This document shows, in pieces, positions 9,307-18,605 of a stretch of DNA of 64,000 nucleotides (positions are counted from its first letter, which is position 1; the number at the start of each line of letters is the position of its first letter). Below the pieces are notes generated by a model. It saw only the letters and a program-made list of their open reading frames with translations. It was not told the DNA's origin and did not search any database. Source of the stretch: an uncultured Bacteroidia bacterium (GTDB taxonomy: Bacteria > Bacteroidota > Bacteroidia > Bacteroidales > Prolixibacteraceae); assembly GCA_903918045.1 (NCBI GenBank), contig CAIXCY010000060.1, forward strand, positions 18,532 through 82,531. Reading direction: 5' to 3'. The position numbers and the translations under genes are program-made.

Positions 9307-9349
9307 CCTTTCTCAAAAAAAATGTTAATTTATTTAAGAAAAGTTATTG
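9301..9349. terminator. Hairpin between converging genes
   Basis: CAATAAC (9301-9307) pairs with GTTATTG (9343-9349), extended after one mismatch by TTTCT/AGAAA. It overlaps the stop of the radical SAM gene (+) and the end of the PH-like gene (-), so it could stop transcripts from both sides. Confidence 0.45.
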
Positions 9350-9793
9350 TAGAATAAGCCCCCTTAGGTTTGTAATTAATTTGCTTCTAAGCCGAAAGGG
9401 TACAGCAGATAAACTGATCCAGGGATAATCAGCCAAGCCTTTGCCTACCCTGACTGTAAATCGCATTTCCCATTTCAATCCCAACAGATAGGTTCGAATT
9501 TCGACATTTCGAAGTTGACTGACCGGAATTTCAACCAACCTGAAGAGTCTGTCAACCGCAAAAATGGAATAATACCTCACAATTAACTTATCCTTCTGTA
9601 CCGTAACCCGTAGATATTGAAAGTTCATCATGGCAATTATGGCCATGGTAACCAGAAACAACCCGGCTAAAATAACGGCTGCTGCAAATAAATCGATATA
9701 AATGAGGAATGCAACCGTAAAAAGCCAGCATAACCCCAAAACCAGGAAGCCCATCCTGAGTCGTTTTACCCATTTGCTGTTACTAAAATCCAT
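9344..9793 (-). CDS. Small membrane protein with PH-like domain
   Basis: A 149-residue protein from the ATG at 9793 (an upstream TTG at 9799 is possible). Two adjacent hydrophobic helices (about residues 14-55) are followed by a beta-rich C-terminal part (LRVTVQKDKLIVRYYSIF ... IPVSQLRNVEIRTYLLGLKWE) that resembles the bacterial PH domains found after two membrane helices. No enzyme motif is seen and its function is unknown. It is a single gene, converging on the AmmeMemoRadiSam operon and divergent from aroB. Confidence 0.6.
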   Translation of the reverse strand: MDFSNSKWVKRLRMGFLVLGLCWLFTVAFLIYIDLFAAAVILAGLFLVTMAIIAMMNFQYLRVTVQKDKLIVRYYSIFAVDRLFRLVEIPVSQLRNVEIRTYLLGLKWEMRFTVRVGKGLADYPWISLSAVPFRLRSKLITNLRGLILQ

Positions 9794-9855
9794 ATTCAAC
9801 GTTATTAAATAGTCTTCTAAAGGCTGTAATTGGAATCCAAGCTAACAAAATATTG

Positions 9856-9863
9856 TAACTTTG
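9856..9863 (+). promoter_or_regulatory. -7 box of the aroB-aroA promoter
   Basis: TAACTTTG matches TAnnTTTG exactly and lies 19 bp before the aroB ATG. The nearest TTG upstream (9830-9832) is 23 bp away, a bit far for the -33 element. Confidence 0.5.
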
Positions 9864-9882
9864 CCCCAAATAAAACACTAAA

Positions 9883-10956
9883 ATGAATAATTATCCGACA
9901 TACCACGCCTCAATAATCGTCACAAGCGAGATTGAAGTTGAATTGGGAAAGATCCTTTCACGCTATCCCAAAGATAAGCTATTTCTTGTCACAGAAACTA
10001 ATTGTGACCTATTTTGTCTTCCCCTTATTCACAAAACAATCGGTTTTGAGCACCTGAAAAAGGTTGTAATCCCTGCAGGGGAGGAGAATAAAAAACTCAC
10101 TTCAGTTGAGAAAATCTGGCTTTTTTTAAGTCAGAGTGGTGCAGACCGTAAATCACTTGTCGTAAATCTGGGGGGAGGAATGCTAACCGATCTTGGCAGT
10201 TTTGCTGCCTCAACCTTCAAAAGGGGGATGGATTTTGTGAATATTCCAACAACGCTTTTGTCGCAGGTTGACGCCTCTGTGGGTGGAAAAACCGGATTCA
10301 ATTTCAATGGTTTAAAAAATGAAATTGGGGTGATAAATCAACCGATGAGCGTACTGATCGACACAAGATTCCTTCAGAGTATTGATATTCCGAATTTAAT
10401 TTCGGGTTATGCTGAAATGGTCAAACATGGTCTGATCTATTCGAAGGAACATTTGGAAGAGGTTCGTAATTTCGATTCAAAAAATCCTGACCTAAATATC
10501 CTTCGCGGAATAATTGCCCGGTCAGTGGCCATTAAAGATTCGTTTGTATTCCGCGATCCCAACGAAAACAATATCCGCAAGGCTCTTAATTTCGGACATA
10601 CAATTGGACATGCCTTTGAAAGTTTCGCCATGGAAACCGATAAACCCTTACTTCACGGTTATGCCGTGGCCTATGGGATGATAGCCGAACTTTATCTCTC
10701 GCATAAAATATGTGATCTGCCAATGGCAACCGTTACAGAGCTAACAGACTGGCTTATTGATGTCTATGGGAGATATTCAATAGCCGAAAGTTCCTTTGAG
10801 TCGCTCTACCAATTGATGACACACGATAAGAAGAACGAAGGAAAACGGGTGAATTTTACCCTTATTCCCTACATCGGCGAAGTTGCAATCAATCAAAATT
10901 GCGATAAAAACCTTGTGTTCGAGGCTTTGGATTACTTTAAAAAAATCAATCGTTGA
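9883..10956 (+). CDS. aroB: 3-dehydroquinate synthase
   Basis: A 357-residue cytoplasmic enzyme converting DAHP to 3-dehydroquinate, step two of the shikimate pathway. Diagnostic segments: the NAD-binding loop NLGGGMLTDLGSFAASTFKRG, IPTTLLSQVDASVGGKTGFN, GYAEMVKHGLI, and the zinc ligands in NFGHTIGHAFES and LLHGYAVAYGM. Length is normal. It is followed by aroA after 9 bp, so the two shikimate genes are a two-gene operon behind the box at 9856. Confidence 0.97.
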   Translation: MNNYPTYHASIIVTSEIEVELGKILSRYPKDKLFLVTETNCDLFCLPLIHKTIGFEHLKKVVIPAGEENKKLTSVEKIWLFLSQSGADRKSLVVNLGGGMLTDLGSFAASTFKRGMDFVNIPTTLLSQVDASVGGKTGFNFNGLKNEIGVINQPMSVLIDTRFLQSIDIPNLISGYAEMVKHGLIYSKEHLEEVRNFDSKNPDLNILRGIIARSVAIKDSFVFRDPNENNIRKALNFGHTIGHAFESFAMETDKPLLHGYAVAYGMIAELYLSHKICDLPMATVTELTDWLIDVYGRYSIAESSFESLYQLMTHDKKNEGKRVNFTLIPYIGEVAINQNCDKNLVFEALDYFKKINR

Positions 10957-10965
10957 GACTCAGCC

Positions 10966-12204
10966 ATGCAGTATAACATAACCAAACCAGATAGATTTCT
11001 GAAAGGCGAGGTTACCCTCCCTTCCTCTAAAAGCATAAGCAACAGAGTTTTAATTATTAATTCGTTGAGCTATTCACCCTATTCGATTGAAAACCTATCC
11101 GATAGTGATGATACCAGCGTCTTGGAGAAGGTTCTCAACAGTAATACAAGTCATTTTGATATTGGTCATGCCGGGACCGCAATGCGATTTTTAACAGCAT
11201 TTTTGTCAAAAATAGCAGGAGAATGGACCGTGACCGGTTCCCAAAGAATGCAACAACGCCCCATCGGGATACTGGTGGATGCTTTACGAAAACTTGGCGC
11301 TTCGATTGAATACCTCGGAGAGGATGGATTTCCCCCTTTACGAATTCTTGGATCAGCCTTAACCGGTACGGAAATAGCGCTAGATGGAAGTATCAGCAGT
11401 CAATATATATCTGCATTACTGATGATTGCACCCACAATTCGGGGGGGGATGACCCTGAAGCTTCTCAATCGGATCACTTCAAAGCCCTATATTGAGCTTA
11501 CCCTTCAATTAATGAAACAATTTGGAGTTGAGTATACCTGGATTGGGAACGAGATCCGGATTGAAGAGCAACACTATAAACCCATAAAATTTGAGGTAGA
11601 AGCAGATTGGTCAGGAGCATCGTATTGGTATGCCATGGCAGCGTTATCTGACGAGTGTGATTTATCGCTCAAAGGATTACGTTTGAAGAGTCTTCAGGGG
11701 GACTCCACCCAATCGGAATGGTTCAGGGAATATTTTGGTGTATACTCTGTCCAGGAGGGAAACGATGTCCGTCTGACAAAAATAGATGTCCCCACTCCAC
11801 GAAATATTGAAATCAATTTTATAGAAAATCCGGATATTGCACAAACTTTTGCGGTTCTTGCCGTATGCAAAAAAATCCCATTTCACTTTTCAGGATTACT
11901 AACCCTTAAAATTAAAGAGACCGATCGAATCCTGGCTTTGCAGAATGAGATATCAAAGTTGGGAGCTATTCTAACAGAACCAACCAGCGGTGATCTTTTG
12001 TGGAATGGAGCGATTGAAACTAACCTGGTACACGATCCACCGGTAGTAAAAACTTATCATGATCATCGTATGGCTCTGGCCTTTGCACCGGCATCGATGG
12101 TTTATCCGCAGGTAATCATTGATGATCCACTGGTAATTACAAAATCATATCCGGGCTATTGGAATGATTTAAAGAAGGTGGGATTTGAAATAGAAGAATC
12201 CTAA
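10966..12204 (+). CDS. aroA: 3-phosphoshikimate 1-carboxyvinyltransferase (EPSP synthase)
   Basis: A 412-residue cytoplasmic enzyme joining shikimate 3-phosphate and PEP. Conserved blocks: LPSSKSISNRVLIINSL near the N-terminus, GHAGTAMRFL (PEP/glyphosate loop), QYISALLM, LKIKETDRI and YHDHRMALAFAPAS near the end. It is slightly shorter than the E. coli enzyme (427), as is usual in Bacteroidota. It lies 9 bp after aroB, almost certainly co-transcribed. Confidence 0.96.
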   Translation: MQYNITKPDRFLKGEVTLPSSKSISNRVLIINSLSYSPYSIENLSDSDDTSVLEKVLNSNTSHFDIGHAGTAMRFLTAFLSKIAGEWTVTGSQRMQQRPIGILVDALRKLGASIEYLGEDGFPPLRILGSALTGTEIALDGSISSQYISALLMIAPTIRGGMTLKLLNRITSKPYIELTLQLMKQFGVEYTWIGNEIRIEEQHYKPIKFEVEADWSGASYWYAMAALSDECDLSLKGLRLKSLQGDSTQSEWFREYFGVYSVQEGNDVRLTKIDVPTPRNIEINFIENPDIAQTFAVLAVCKKIPFHFSGLLTLKIKETDRILALQNEISKLGAILTEPTSGDLLWNGAIETNLVHDPPVVKTYHDHRMALAFAPASMVYPQVIIDDPLVITKSYPGYWNDLKKVGFEIEES

Positions 12205-12299
12205 TCAACCTGTCAATTTAAGATTGGAAGGACATTTTACGGAATAAAGCAAGGCGATAAACCCGATGGTAATAGGCAGTAACTGCAAGTAAGCCGCTG

Positions 12300-12330
12300 T
12301 TTGCCTTTACAGGATTTATCCCTATCTTTG
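12300..12330 (+). promoter_or_regulatory. Promoter of the MgtC/DUF4010-type gene
   Basis: TTTG (12300-12303), 19 bp, TATCTTTG (12323-12330): a full match to the Bacteroidota consensus with ideal spacing. It lies inside the longest possible reading frame and so shows that the ATG at 12349, not the TTG at 12301, is the start. Confidence 0.7.
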
Positions 12331-12348
12331 TTCTTCAACCTTTATGGT

Positions 12349-13635
12349 ATGTCTATCCAGAATCTTATTCCAGAAGAATTTGTCAGGTTCCTGTTGGTGC
12401 TGGTCTTTTCTTTGATTATTGGTCTTGAACAACGCAGGCATCATATCACCGAAAATGAAGCTTTATTGTTTGGCACCGACCGTACCTTCACATTCATCGG
12501 TTTATTTGGATATGTTCTGTTTATTGCAGACCCAAAATCCTATCTGCCGTTTTTAACCGGTCTGGTGATCATCGGCATATTACTGGCTATTCAGTATTAT
12601 CAAAAGATTCATCAATACAATTATTACGGCATAACCAGTTCTGTATTGGCATTGCTGACCTATTGCCTTCCAATTCTGGTAATCACACAGCCCGTATGGT
12701 TACTGCTATCATTCGTTGTAGTGATTCTTATCTTAACTGAACTTAAAGGCGATCTGATCTCACTTTCAAAGAAAGCCTCTGAAGAGGAGTTTATTACATT
12801 AGCCAAGTTTATTGCATTTATCGGAGTTATTCTTCCTTTGCTACCGGATAATCCGATTTCAGGTCAGATTCCAATTTCACCTTACCGATTATGGCTGGCG
12901 GTAGTCGTTGTCTCTGGAATTTCATACATCAGCTACCTGCTGAAGAAATTTGTTTTTCCGGACTCGGGAATTATGGTTACCGGAATGCTGGGAGGTCTGT
13001 ATAGCAGTACAACAACAACTGTTATTATCGCCCGTCGTGAGAAGGAAGGACAAGCGGGAGAAGGGGGTCAGGCAGTTTCAGCAATAATGATGGCAAATGG
13101 GATGATGTACCTGAGAATTCTTATTTTGTCGTTTCTTTTTATGCCCTCTATTGCAACTTCATTGGCTATCCCCTTCCTGGCGCTATTTATAATCTGCGGA
13201 ATCCTTTCCAAAATATCATACAAAAACGGGAAGTCAAATTCGGACTCCCTAAGCGATAATCAGAATATTCAGAACAACAAAAATCCATTGGAGTTTAAAA
13301 CTGCCTTACTATTTGGTCTGCTGTTTGTTATATTTGGAATGATCACCAATTATGTGATGAAAAGCTATGGAAATTCCGGAATAACTTCTTTGGCATTTGT
13401 CGTTGGGATTACCGATATCGACCCTTTTCTGCTTAACCTTTTACAAGGCACCGGTGGGATTGCCGAATCTACCATTGCCTTGGCAATTATAAATGCAACC
13501 ACCAGTAACAATCTTCTGAAGATGATTTACGCGACAACCTTATGCAGTAAAGTGATTCGCAAAAGCTTGTTCATCGATTTTTCGATTCTGATTATTACGG
13601 GTGCACTTCTTTCGATCCTGTGCTATCTTCTGTAA
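12349..13635 (+). CDS. MgtC/SapB and DUF4010 domain membrane protein
   Basis: A 428-residue membrane protein. The N-terminal part (FVRFLLVLVFSLIIGLEQRRH) is MgtC/SapB-like, including the conserved GLEQR segment; the rest, with about ten helices, matches DUF4010 (the TGMLGGLYSSTTTTVIIARRE segment and the ITDIDPFLLNLLQG segment). The function is unknown; a transport role is often guessed. The start at ATG 12349 was chosen because a good promoter covers the upstream TTG alternative at 12301. It appears to be a single gene between aroA and the sensor kinase. Confidence 0.85.
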   Translation: MSIQNLIPEEFVRFLLVLVFSLIIGLEQRRHHITENEALLFGTDRTFTFIGLFGYVLFIADPKSYLPFLTGLVIIGILLAIQYYQKIHQYNYYGITSSVLALLTYCLPILVITQPVWLLLSFVVVILILTELKGDLISLSKKASEEEFITLAKFIAFIGVILPLLPDNPISGQIPISPYRLWLAVVVVSGISYISYLLKKFVFPDSGIMVTGMLGGLYSSTTTTVIIARREKEGQAGEGGQAVSAIMMANGMMYLRILILSFLFMPSIATSLAIPFLALFIICGILSKISYKNGKSNSDSLSDNQNIQNNKNPLEFKTALLFGLLFVIFGMITNYVMKSYGNSGITSLAFVVGITDIDPFLLNLLQGTGGIAESTIALAIINATTSNNLLKMIYATTLCSKVIRKSLFIDFSILIITGALLSILCYLL

Positions 13636-13663
13636 ATTTATTTTTATCCTGCTTTATTTTTTT

Positions 13664-13671
13664 TACTTTTG
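13664..13671 (+). promoter_or_regulatory. -7 box before the hybrid sensor kinase gene
   Basis: TACTTTTG fits TAnnTTTG and lies 49 bp before the ATG. No good TTG partner is seen upstream. Confidence 0.45.
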
Positions 13672-13720
13672 TAACTATATTTACCTATAAAATAATTTTA
13701 AATAGCTCCGGTAACGATTA

Positions 13721-16700
13721 ATGAAAAGCCTAAAATCCATATTGTTTTTACTCGTTCTGCTTATTTCTTCTGTGGCCTTTAGTCAGAATCAGCAATTAAA
13801 TTTTGACAGGATAGGATCCAGAGAGGGGTTATCTGATCTCAATCCCTTGTGTATCATACAGGATAGCCGTGGATTCATCTGGATAGGAACAGAAAATGGA
13901 TTGAACCGGTATGACGGCCATCAGTTTAAGGTTTTTTATAACGATCCGGCCGATTCAACCACGCTCAGCAGTAACTATGTTAAAGATATTCTGGAAGATG
14001 GTCACGGGGATCTCTGGATCGCCACACATGGTGGAGGATTAAATCGATTCGACCGCAAAAAGAATAGCTTTAGTCATTTCCTTTACGATCCGGCTAATCC
14101 CAACACTGTTTCATCCAATATGATCAATAAAATTGTAAAGGAGAGCAGCGGAAAATTCTGGATTGCAACCAGTGATGGTTTAGTTCTGTTCGATCCGTTG
14201 TCCAATCGTTTTACCAAATTAAGTCATAAAAATAATAATCCTTCATCACTAAGCGATAACAATTTAACAACAGCCCTGCTAGACAGCAAAGGGGATCTTT
14301 GGCTTGGAACACTTTCAGGAGGTCTTAACCGTTTCGTGAGAAAAGACAGTACCTTTATACGGTATACACATAACCGAACCGATCAAAAGACAATTTCCGG
14401 CGATAACATCAGCGCTATATTTGAGGATAGCGATCATCGGCTGTGGATAGGGACCAAGGGAGACGGGCTAAACCTGCTTGACACCGAAACCGGAACATTC
14501 ACACACTTCCGAAATACTGCTGATGCTAACTCATTAATTAAAGATGATGTGCAGACAATCAACGAGGACAACAATAAAAATCTTTGGGTTGGGACTGAAA
14601 ATGGAGGGATAAGCATCTTCAACTATCAATCCGGTAAATTCCGGAATTGTTTGAACGATGAGATCGATGACCACAGTTTATCTACAAATTCTGCAGATGT
14701 AATCACACGGGATAAAACGGGAAATATGTGGATTGGTTTGTTTTCAGGCGGCGTATGCCTTCATAAAGTGAACAGCGATCTTTTTGCCCATTACAAGCAT
14801 AATTCTGAAAGAGGGAGTCTTTCAAATAATTTTGTATTAAGCATTTTAGAGGATCAGCACAACAACTTATGGGTTGGAACCGACGGAGGTGGTTTAAACC
14901 GGTTTAACCGGAAAACAGGAAAGTCAGACCTGTTTAAACACAAGGCTTCAGGCAACAGTATATCAGGCGACTACATTATTACACTGGCTGAAGATTCAAA
15001 AAACAACCTCTGGATTGGAACATGGGGTGAAGGACTAAATAAATTGAATTATACTACCGGGAAATTCACACAATTCAAATCCGATCCAACTAATCCTTCA
15101 GGATTAACGAACAACAATATTTATGATGTTACAATTGCAAGAGATGGCAGGATCTGGATAGGAACTCATGGAGGTGGGCTAACTATTTATGATGAAAACA
15201 CGAAAAAATTTACAAGTTTCAGATACGATAAAGATAATCCGACAAGCCTAAGTAGTGATGAGATCTCCGATATTCTTGAAGATCGCAATGGGAATATGTG
15301 GATCGGAACCTTTAACGGGGGAATTGATCTTTATGAGCCGGCGACAAACAGTTTTACCAGGTTTAACAAAGAAAACAACCGTCTTATAAGCAATTCCATA
15401 CATCAATTTTTAGAAACAAAATCAGGCGTTATATATATTTCTACACTCAATGGAGGCCTGAGCTATTTTGATCCGGGAAACCGAATATTTATTCCTGTCG
15501 AAACAATAAACGGATTTCCAAGCAAATGTATCTTTGCGGCACTGGAGGATTCCAGGGGTGCTATTTGGGTAAGTACCAATAAGGGTATTTCTAAATATGA
15601 TCCGGCAAATAAAATTGTAAAGAACTTTACCCTGGAAGATGGGTTGCAGGGTGAAGCGTTTAAACCACATTCGGCCTGGGCTGGGAAATCGGGGAAATTC
15701 TATTTTGGTGGAATTAACGGATTCAACTCCTTCTCCCCAGAGCAGGTTGTTGAAAAATCGCTTAATTACCGGATTGCCCTTACCGATTTTCAAATCTTTA
15801 ACAAAAGTGTCCCAATAGCAAAGAATCTGAATGACCCCTCTCCGTTAAAAGAAGATATCTCAGAAACAAAACAATTAACAATACCATATACTGCTTCGGT
15901 AATCACCATTGGTTATGTTTCTCTGGATTATACTTCTCCTTTAAATAAAATTTATGCCTATAAGCTTAACGGATTCGATCAGCAGTGGAACATCGTTTCG
16001 AATCAGAATTCTGCCACGTATACAAATTTAAATCCCGGAGACTATGAATTTGTTGTGATCAGCCAGGCCAAATCAGGAGAATGGTCAACTGCAATCAGTG
16101 AAATTCAATTAATAATTGTGCCCCCGTTTTGGTTAACCTGGTGGTTCAAAGTTCTGGATTTACTATTTATCGGCCTTACCCTTTTCGGGTTCTATAAATT
16201 TCGTGTAAATTCAATAAACAAAAAACGATTGAAACTTGAAAGACTTGTCAATGAACGTACTGCACAAATCGTTCAACAAGCCGGGGAGTTACAAATTCTC
16301 AATTCGGAATTGCATAAACAGTCGGAAGAACTTCAGGAGCAAAAAATAATGGAGCAAAATGCAAGAAAGGACGCTGAGCACGCCAATGATGCTAAGAGTA
16401 AGTTTCTTGCAACAATGAGCCACGAAATTCGAACTCCGATGAATGGTGTTATTGGAATGTCATCCCTCCTTAGTCAAACTCAGCTAAGTTCCGAGCAGCG
16501 CGATTACAATGATACGATATTAACCTGTGGTGAAAATCTTATAGCGGTGATTGACGATATTCTTGATTTCTCGAAAATTGAATCGGGTATGATGGAAATG
16601 GAGCAAGCCGATTTTGATTTGCGAATCAGTATTGAAGAGGTGATGGATCTTTTCTCGCAAAAGACCTCCTCTAAAGGGATAGAACTGATTTATCAGATTG

Positions 16701-17932
16701 AACCAAATGTGCCGGAACAGTTAAACGGAGACAATCTAAGGTTAAAACAGATCCTTATAAACCTGATAAACAATGCTATAAAATTCACACAGGAGGGAGA
16801 AGTATATTTAAAGATATATCTAATATCCAGCGAACCTCAAGGAAATGGAATTATTTTGGGATTTGATGTCCGTGACACGGGTATCGGAATCCCGCAGCAT
16901 AAAATTGAAAATCTTTTCGATGCATTCACCCAGGTCGACGCCTCAACAACGCGAAGCTACGGCGGAACAGGATTGGGTCTTGCAATCTGCGACAGGCTTG
17001 TTAATCTAATGGGGGGTGAAATCAGTGTGATGAGCGAATTTGGAAACGGCTCTACTTTTACCTTTACAATTCATTGTTCAACAAGTAAATCAGGCACTTT
17101 CAAACCTGTTCCCGAAAACCTGTCCAAAAATGGGCCTAATGCTGTTTTACTTGTTGGAACCAATAAAACCAGTATGAACATTCTTAAAAGTCAGCTGGAA
17201 ATTTTGAACCTTATTACTTTTACAGTTTATTCTGCCCGGGAAGCACTTAATTTTTTGCATTCCCCTGAAAAAATAGCTATTGTCATTACCGATAATTACC
17301 TTTCCGACTCCGACGCGACAACACTGGCTCAGGCTATAAAAATTGTTCCGGATCCTGCTAAGATTATTTTACTTACGACAATTGGCGACGAGACCTGGAA
17401 ACAAAACCCTCACTTATTTGATTCAATTCTGACTAAACCTTTAAAGAAACAACGTCTTCTCAAAAGTCTCAGCGCTATTCTGGCACATGATCGGGATGTT
17501 ACTAATGCATCAGCGTTACCTACCGGACTTTTGACAAGTTCCTTTGCAAAGGAGTTCCCCTTAACTATTTTGATAGCCGAAGATAATTTAATCAATCAAA
17601 AGCTTATTAATAATATTCTGGGCAAACTGGGATACAAAACAGAAATTGCAGCAAACGGGAAACTCGTCATTGAGGCAATTCGGAAGCGCCATTTCGAGGT
17701 TATTTTAATGGATATCCAGATGCCTGAAATGGATGGATTTGAGACCACTCAAAATATCCGGCAAATGGATATTGAACAACCATACATCATTGCATTGACT
17801 GCAAATGCGATGGCGGGAGATAAAGATAATTGCCTCAATGCAGGAATGAACGATTATATTGCAAAACCTATCCGCAATATAGAAATTATGAAAAGACTGC
17901 GAATTGCAGCTGAATTCCGAACCCAAAAGTGA
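13721..17932 (+). CDS. Propeller-type hybrid histidine kinase with two receiver domains
   Basis: A 1403-residue sensor. In order: signal peptide (1-21); about 14 two-component propeller motifs of the type WIGT..GGLNRFD (about 30-680), predicted to form a periplasmic double propeller; a Y_Y_Y domain (about 700-800); one membrane helix; a coiled coil; a histidine kinase with phospho-acceptor His901 in [14 protein letters not shown]; an ATPase domain ([16 protein letters not shown]); a degenerate receiver in which the acidic pair at the first strand is missing ([11 protein letters not shown]); and a canonical receiver with Asp1331 ([11 protein letters not shown]). The AraC-type output domain found in classical HTCS regulators is absent, so it must signal to another protein. 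The ligand is unknown; the starch locus downstream is only a hint. Confidence 0.92.
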   Translation: MKSLKSILFLLVLLISSVAFSQNQQLNFDRIGSREGLSDLNPLCIIQDSRGFIWIGTENGLNRYDGHQFKVFYNDPADSTTLSSNYVKDILEDGHGDLWIATHGGGLNRFDRKKNSFSHFLYDPANPNTVSSNMINKIVKESSGKFWIATSDGLVLFDPLSNRFTKLSHKNNNPSSLSDNNLTTALLDSKGDLWLGTLSGGLNRFVRKDSTFIRYTHNRTDQKTISGDNISAIFEDSDHRLWIGTKGDGLNLLDTETGTFTHFRNTADANSLIKDDVQTINEDNNKNLWVGTENGGISIFNYQSGKFRNCLNDEIDDHSLSTNSADVITRDKTGNMWIGLFSGGVCLHKVNSDLFAHYKHNSERGSLSNNFVLSILEDQHNNLWVGTDGGGLNRFNRKTGKSDLFKHKASGNSISGDYIITLAEDSKNNLWIGTWGEGLNKLNYTTGKFTQFKSDPTNPSGLTNNNIYDVTIARDGRIWIGTHGGGLTIYDENTKKFTSFRYDKDNPTSLSSDEISDILEDRNGNMWIGTFNGGIDLYEPATNSFTRFNKENNRLISNSIHQFLETKSGVIYISTLNGGLSYFDPGNRIFIPVETINGFPSKCIFAALEDSRGAIWVSTNKGISKYDPANKIVKNFTLEDGLQGEAFKPHSAWAGKSGKFYFGGINGFNSFSPEQVVEKSLNYRIALTDFQIFNKSVPIAKNLNDPSPLKEDISETKQLTIPYTASVITIGYVSLDYTSPLNKIYAYKLNGFDQQWNIVSNQNSATYTNLNPGDYEFVVISQAKSGEWSTAISEIQLIIVPPFWLTWWFKVLDLLFIGLTLFGFYKFRVNSINKKRLKLERLVNERTAQIVQQAGELQILNSELHKQSEELQEQKIMEQNARKDAEHANDAKSKFLATMSHEIRTPMNGVIGMSSLLSQTQLSSEQRDYNDTILTCGENLIAVIDDILDFSKIESGMMEMEQADFDLRISIEEVMDLFSQKTSSKGIELIYQIEPNVPEQLNGDNLRLKQILINLINNAIKFTQEGEVYLKIYLISSEPQGNGIILGFDVRDTGIGIPQHKIENLFDAFTQVDASTTRSYGGTGLGLAICDRLVNLMGGEISVMSEFGNGSTFTFTIHCSTSKSGTFKPVPENLSKNGPNAVLLVGTNKTSMNILKSQLEILNLITFTVYSAREALNFLHSPEKIAIVITDNYLSDSDATTLAQAIKIVPDPAKIILLTTIGDETWKQNPHLFDSILTKPLKKQRLLKSLSAILAHDRDVTNASALPTGLLTSSFAKEFPLTILIAEDNLINQKLINNILGKLGYKTEIAANGKLVIEAIRKRHFEVILMDIQMPEMDGFETTQNIRQMDIEQPYIIALTANAMAGDKDNCLNAGMNDYIAKPIRNIEIMKRLRIAAEFRTQK

Positions 17933-17952
17933 TCAGATCAGCAACCGCTATC

Positions 17953-18035
17953 TGTAAATATTTTATCCTTTAGGCATTTTATTTTTAATTTGTGTAAATA
18001 TTTTGCTGCACAGAGCACCAATCTGTAAATATTTT
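17953..18035 (+). repeat. Three direct copies of TGTAAATATTTT
   Basis: Identical 12-mers at 17953-17964, 17993-18004 and 18024-18035, starts 40 and 31 bp apart (close to four and three helical turns). They lie just upstream of a TATATTTG -7 box and look like binding sites for a regulator. Confidence 0.65.
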
Positions 18036-18037
18036 AA

Positions 18038-18045
18038 TATATTTG
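18038..18045 (+). promoter_or_regulatory. -7 box before the stand-alone receiver gene
   Basis: TATATTTG matches TAnnTTTG, 3 bp after the third TGTAAATATTTT copy and 79 bp before the ATG. The -33 element is not evident, which would fit an activator-dependent promoter. Confidence 0.5.
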
Positions 18046-18124
18046 TTCATTCTATTCTGATTTCCGGTTTAGTATTAAAAGTGTTTTTTTAGTGGCTAAC
18101 TGCAATAATCAATGATGTTCTTTT

Positions 18125-18583
18125 ATGATCAACACACTTTACAAAGATATTCTCGTTAAAGAAGTTCCGCCAGGAACCAATCAGGAATTAACATTTGCAG
18201 TAAAATATCCACTGGATATTCTGATTGCAGAGGATAATTTTGTCAATCAAAAATTAATTGAGCGGGTTTTACAAAAACTCGGATATCAAACCGATACAGC
18301 CGCTGATGGTATGGAGGTTCTTGATTTTTTGGCTAAAAAGAGATACAATGTGATCCTGATGGATGTCAGGATGCCTGAAATGGATGGTTATGAAGCAACT
18401 GTGGCTATTCGCAAAATGAACATTATTCAGCCTTACATTATTGCTATGACTGCCAACGTCTCGACAAGTGACCGTGAGGATTGCTTTGAGGCAGGTATGA
18501 ATGACTTTATTCCAAAGCCGATTAGTATAGGCGAAGTCACGAGTAAACTTCAAATTGCATCAGCCTGCTTCAATTTGAAATAA
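18125..18583 (+). CDS. Stand-alone response regulator receiver protein
   Basis: A 152-residue protein: about 30 N-terminal residues and one receiver domain (DILIAEDNFVNQKLIERVL, phospho-acceptor Asp80 in LMDVRMPEMDGYE, Thr in IIAMTANV, Lys in FIPKPI). There is no output domain. It is clearly similar over its whole length to the last receiver of the hybrid kinase upstream (same AEDN.VNQKLI, MPEMDG and QPYIIA.TAN blocks, and matching residues just before the domain), which suggests a local duplication. It may take phosphate from that kinase or act as a sink. Its own promoter with three repeats lies upstream. Confidence 0.9.
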   Translation: MINTLYKDILVKEVPPGTNQELTFAVKYPLDILIAEDNFVNQKLIERVLQKLGYQTDTAADGMEVLDFLAKKRYNVILMDVRMPEMDGYEATVAIRKMNIIQPYIIAMTANVSTSDREDCFEAGMNDFIPKPISIGEVTSKLQIASACFNLK

Positions 18584-18605
18584 GTTGTAATAATTGGGAC
18601 TTCTC

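Noticed and set aside
12301..12348. TTG start for the MgtC/DUF4010-type protein
   Set aside because: A full promoter match (12300-12330) covers it, and the extra residues do not fit the family start.
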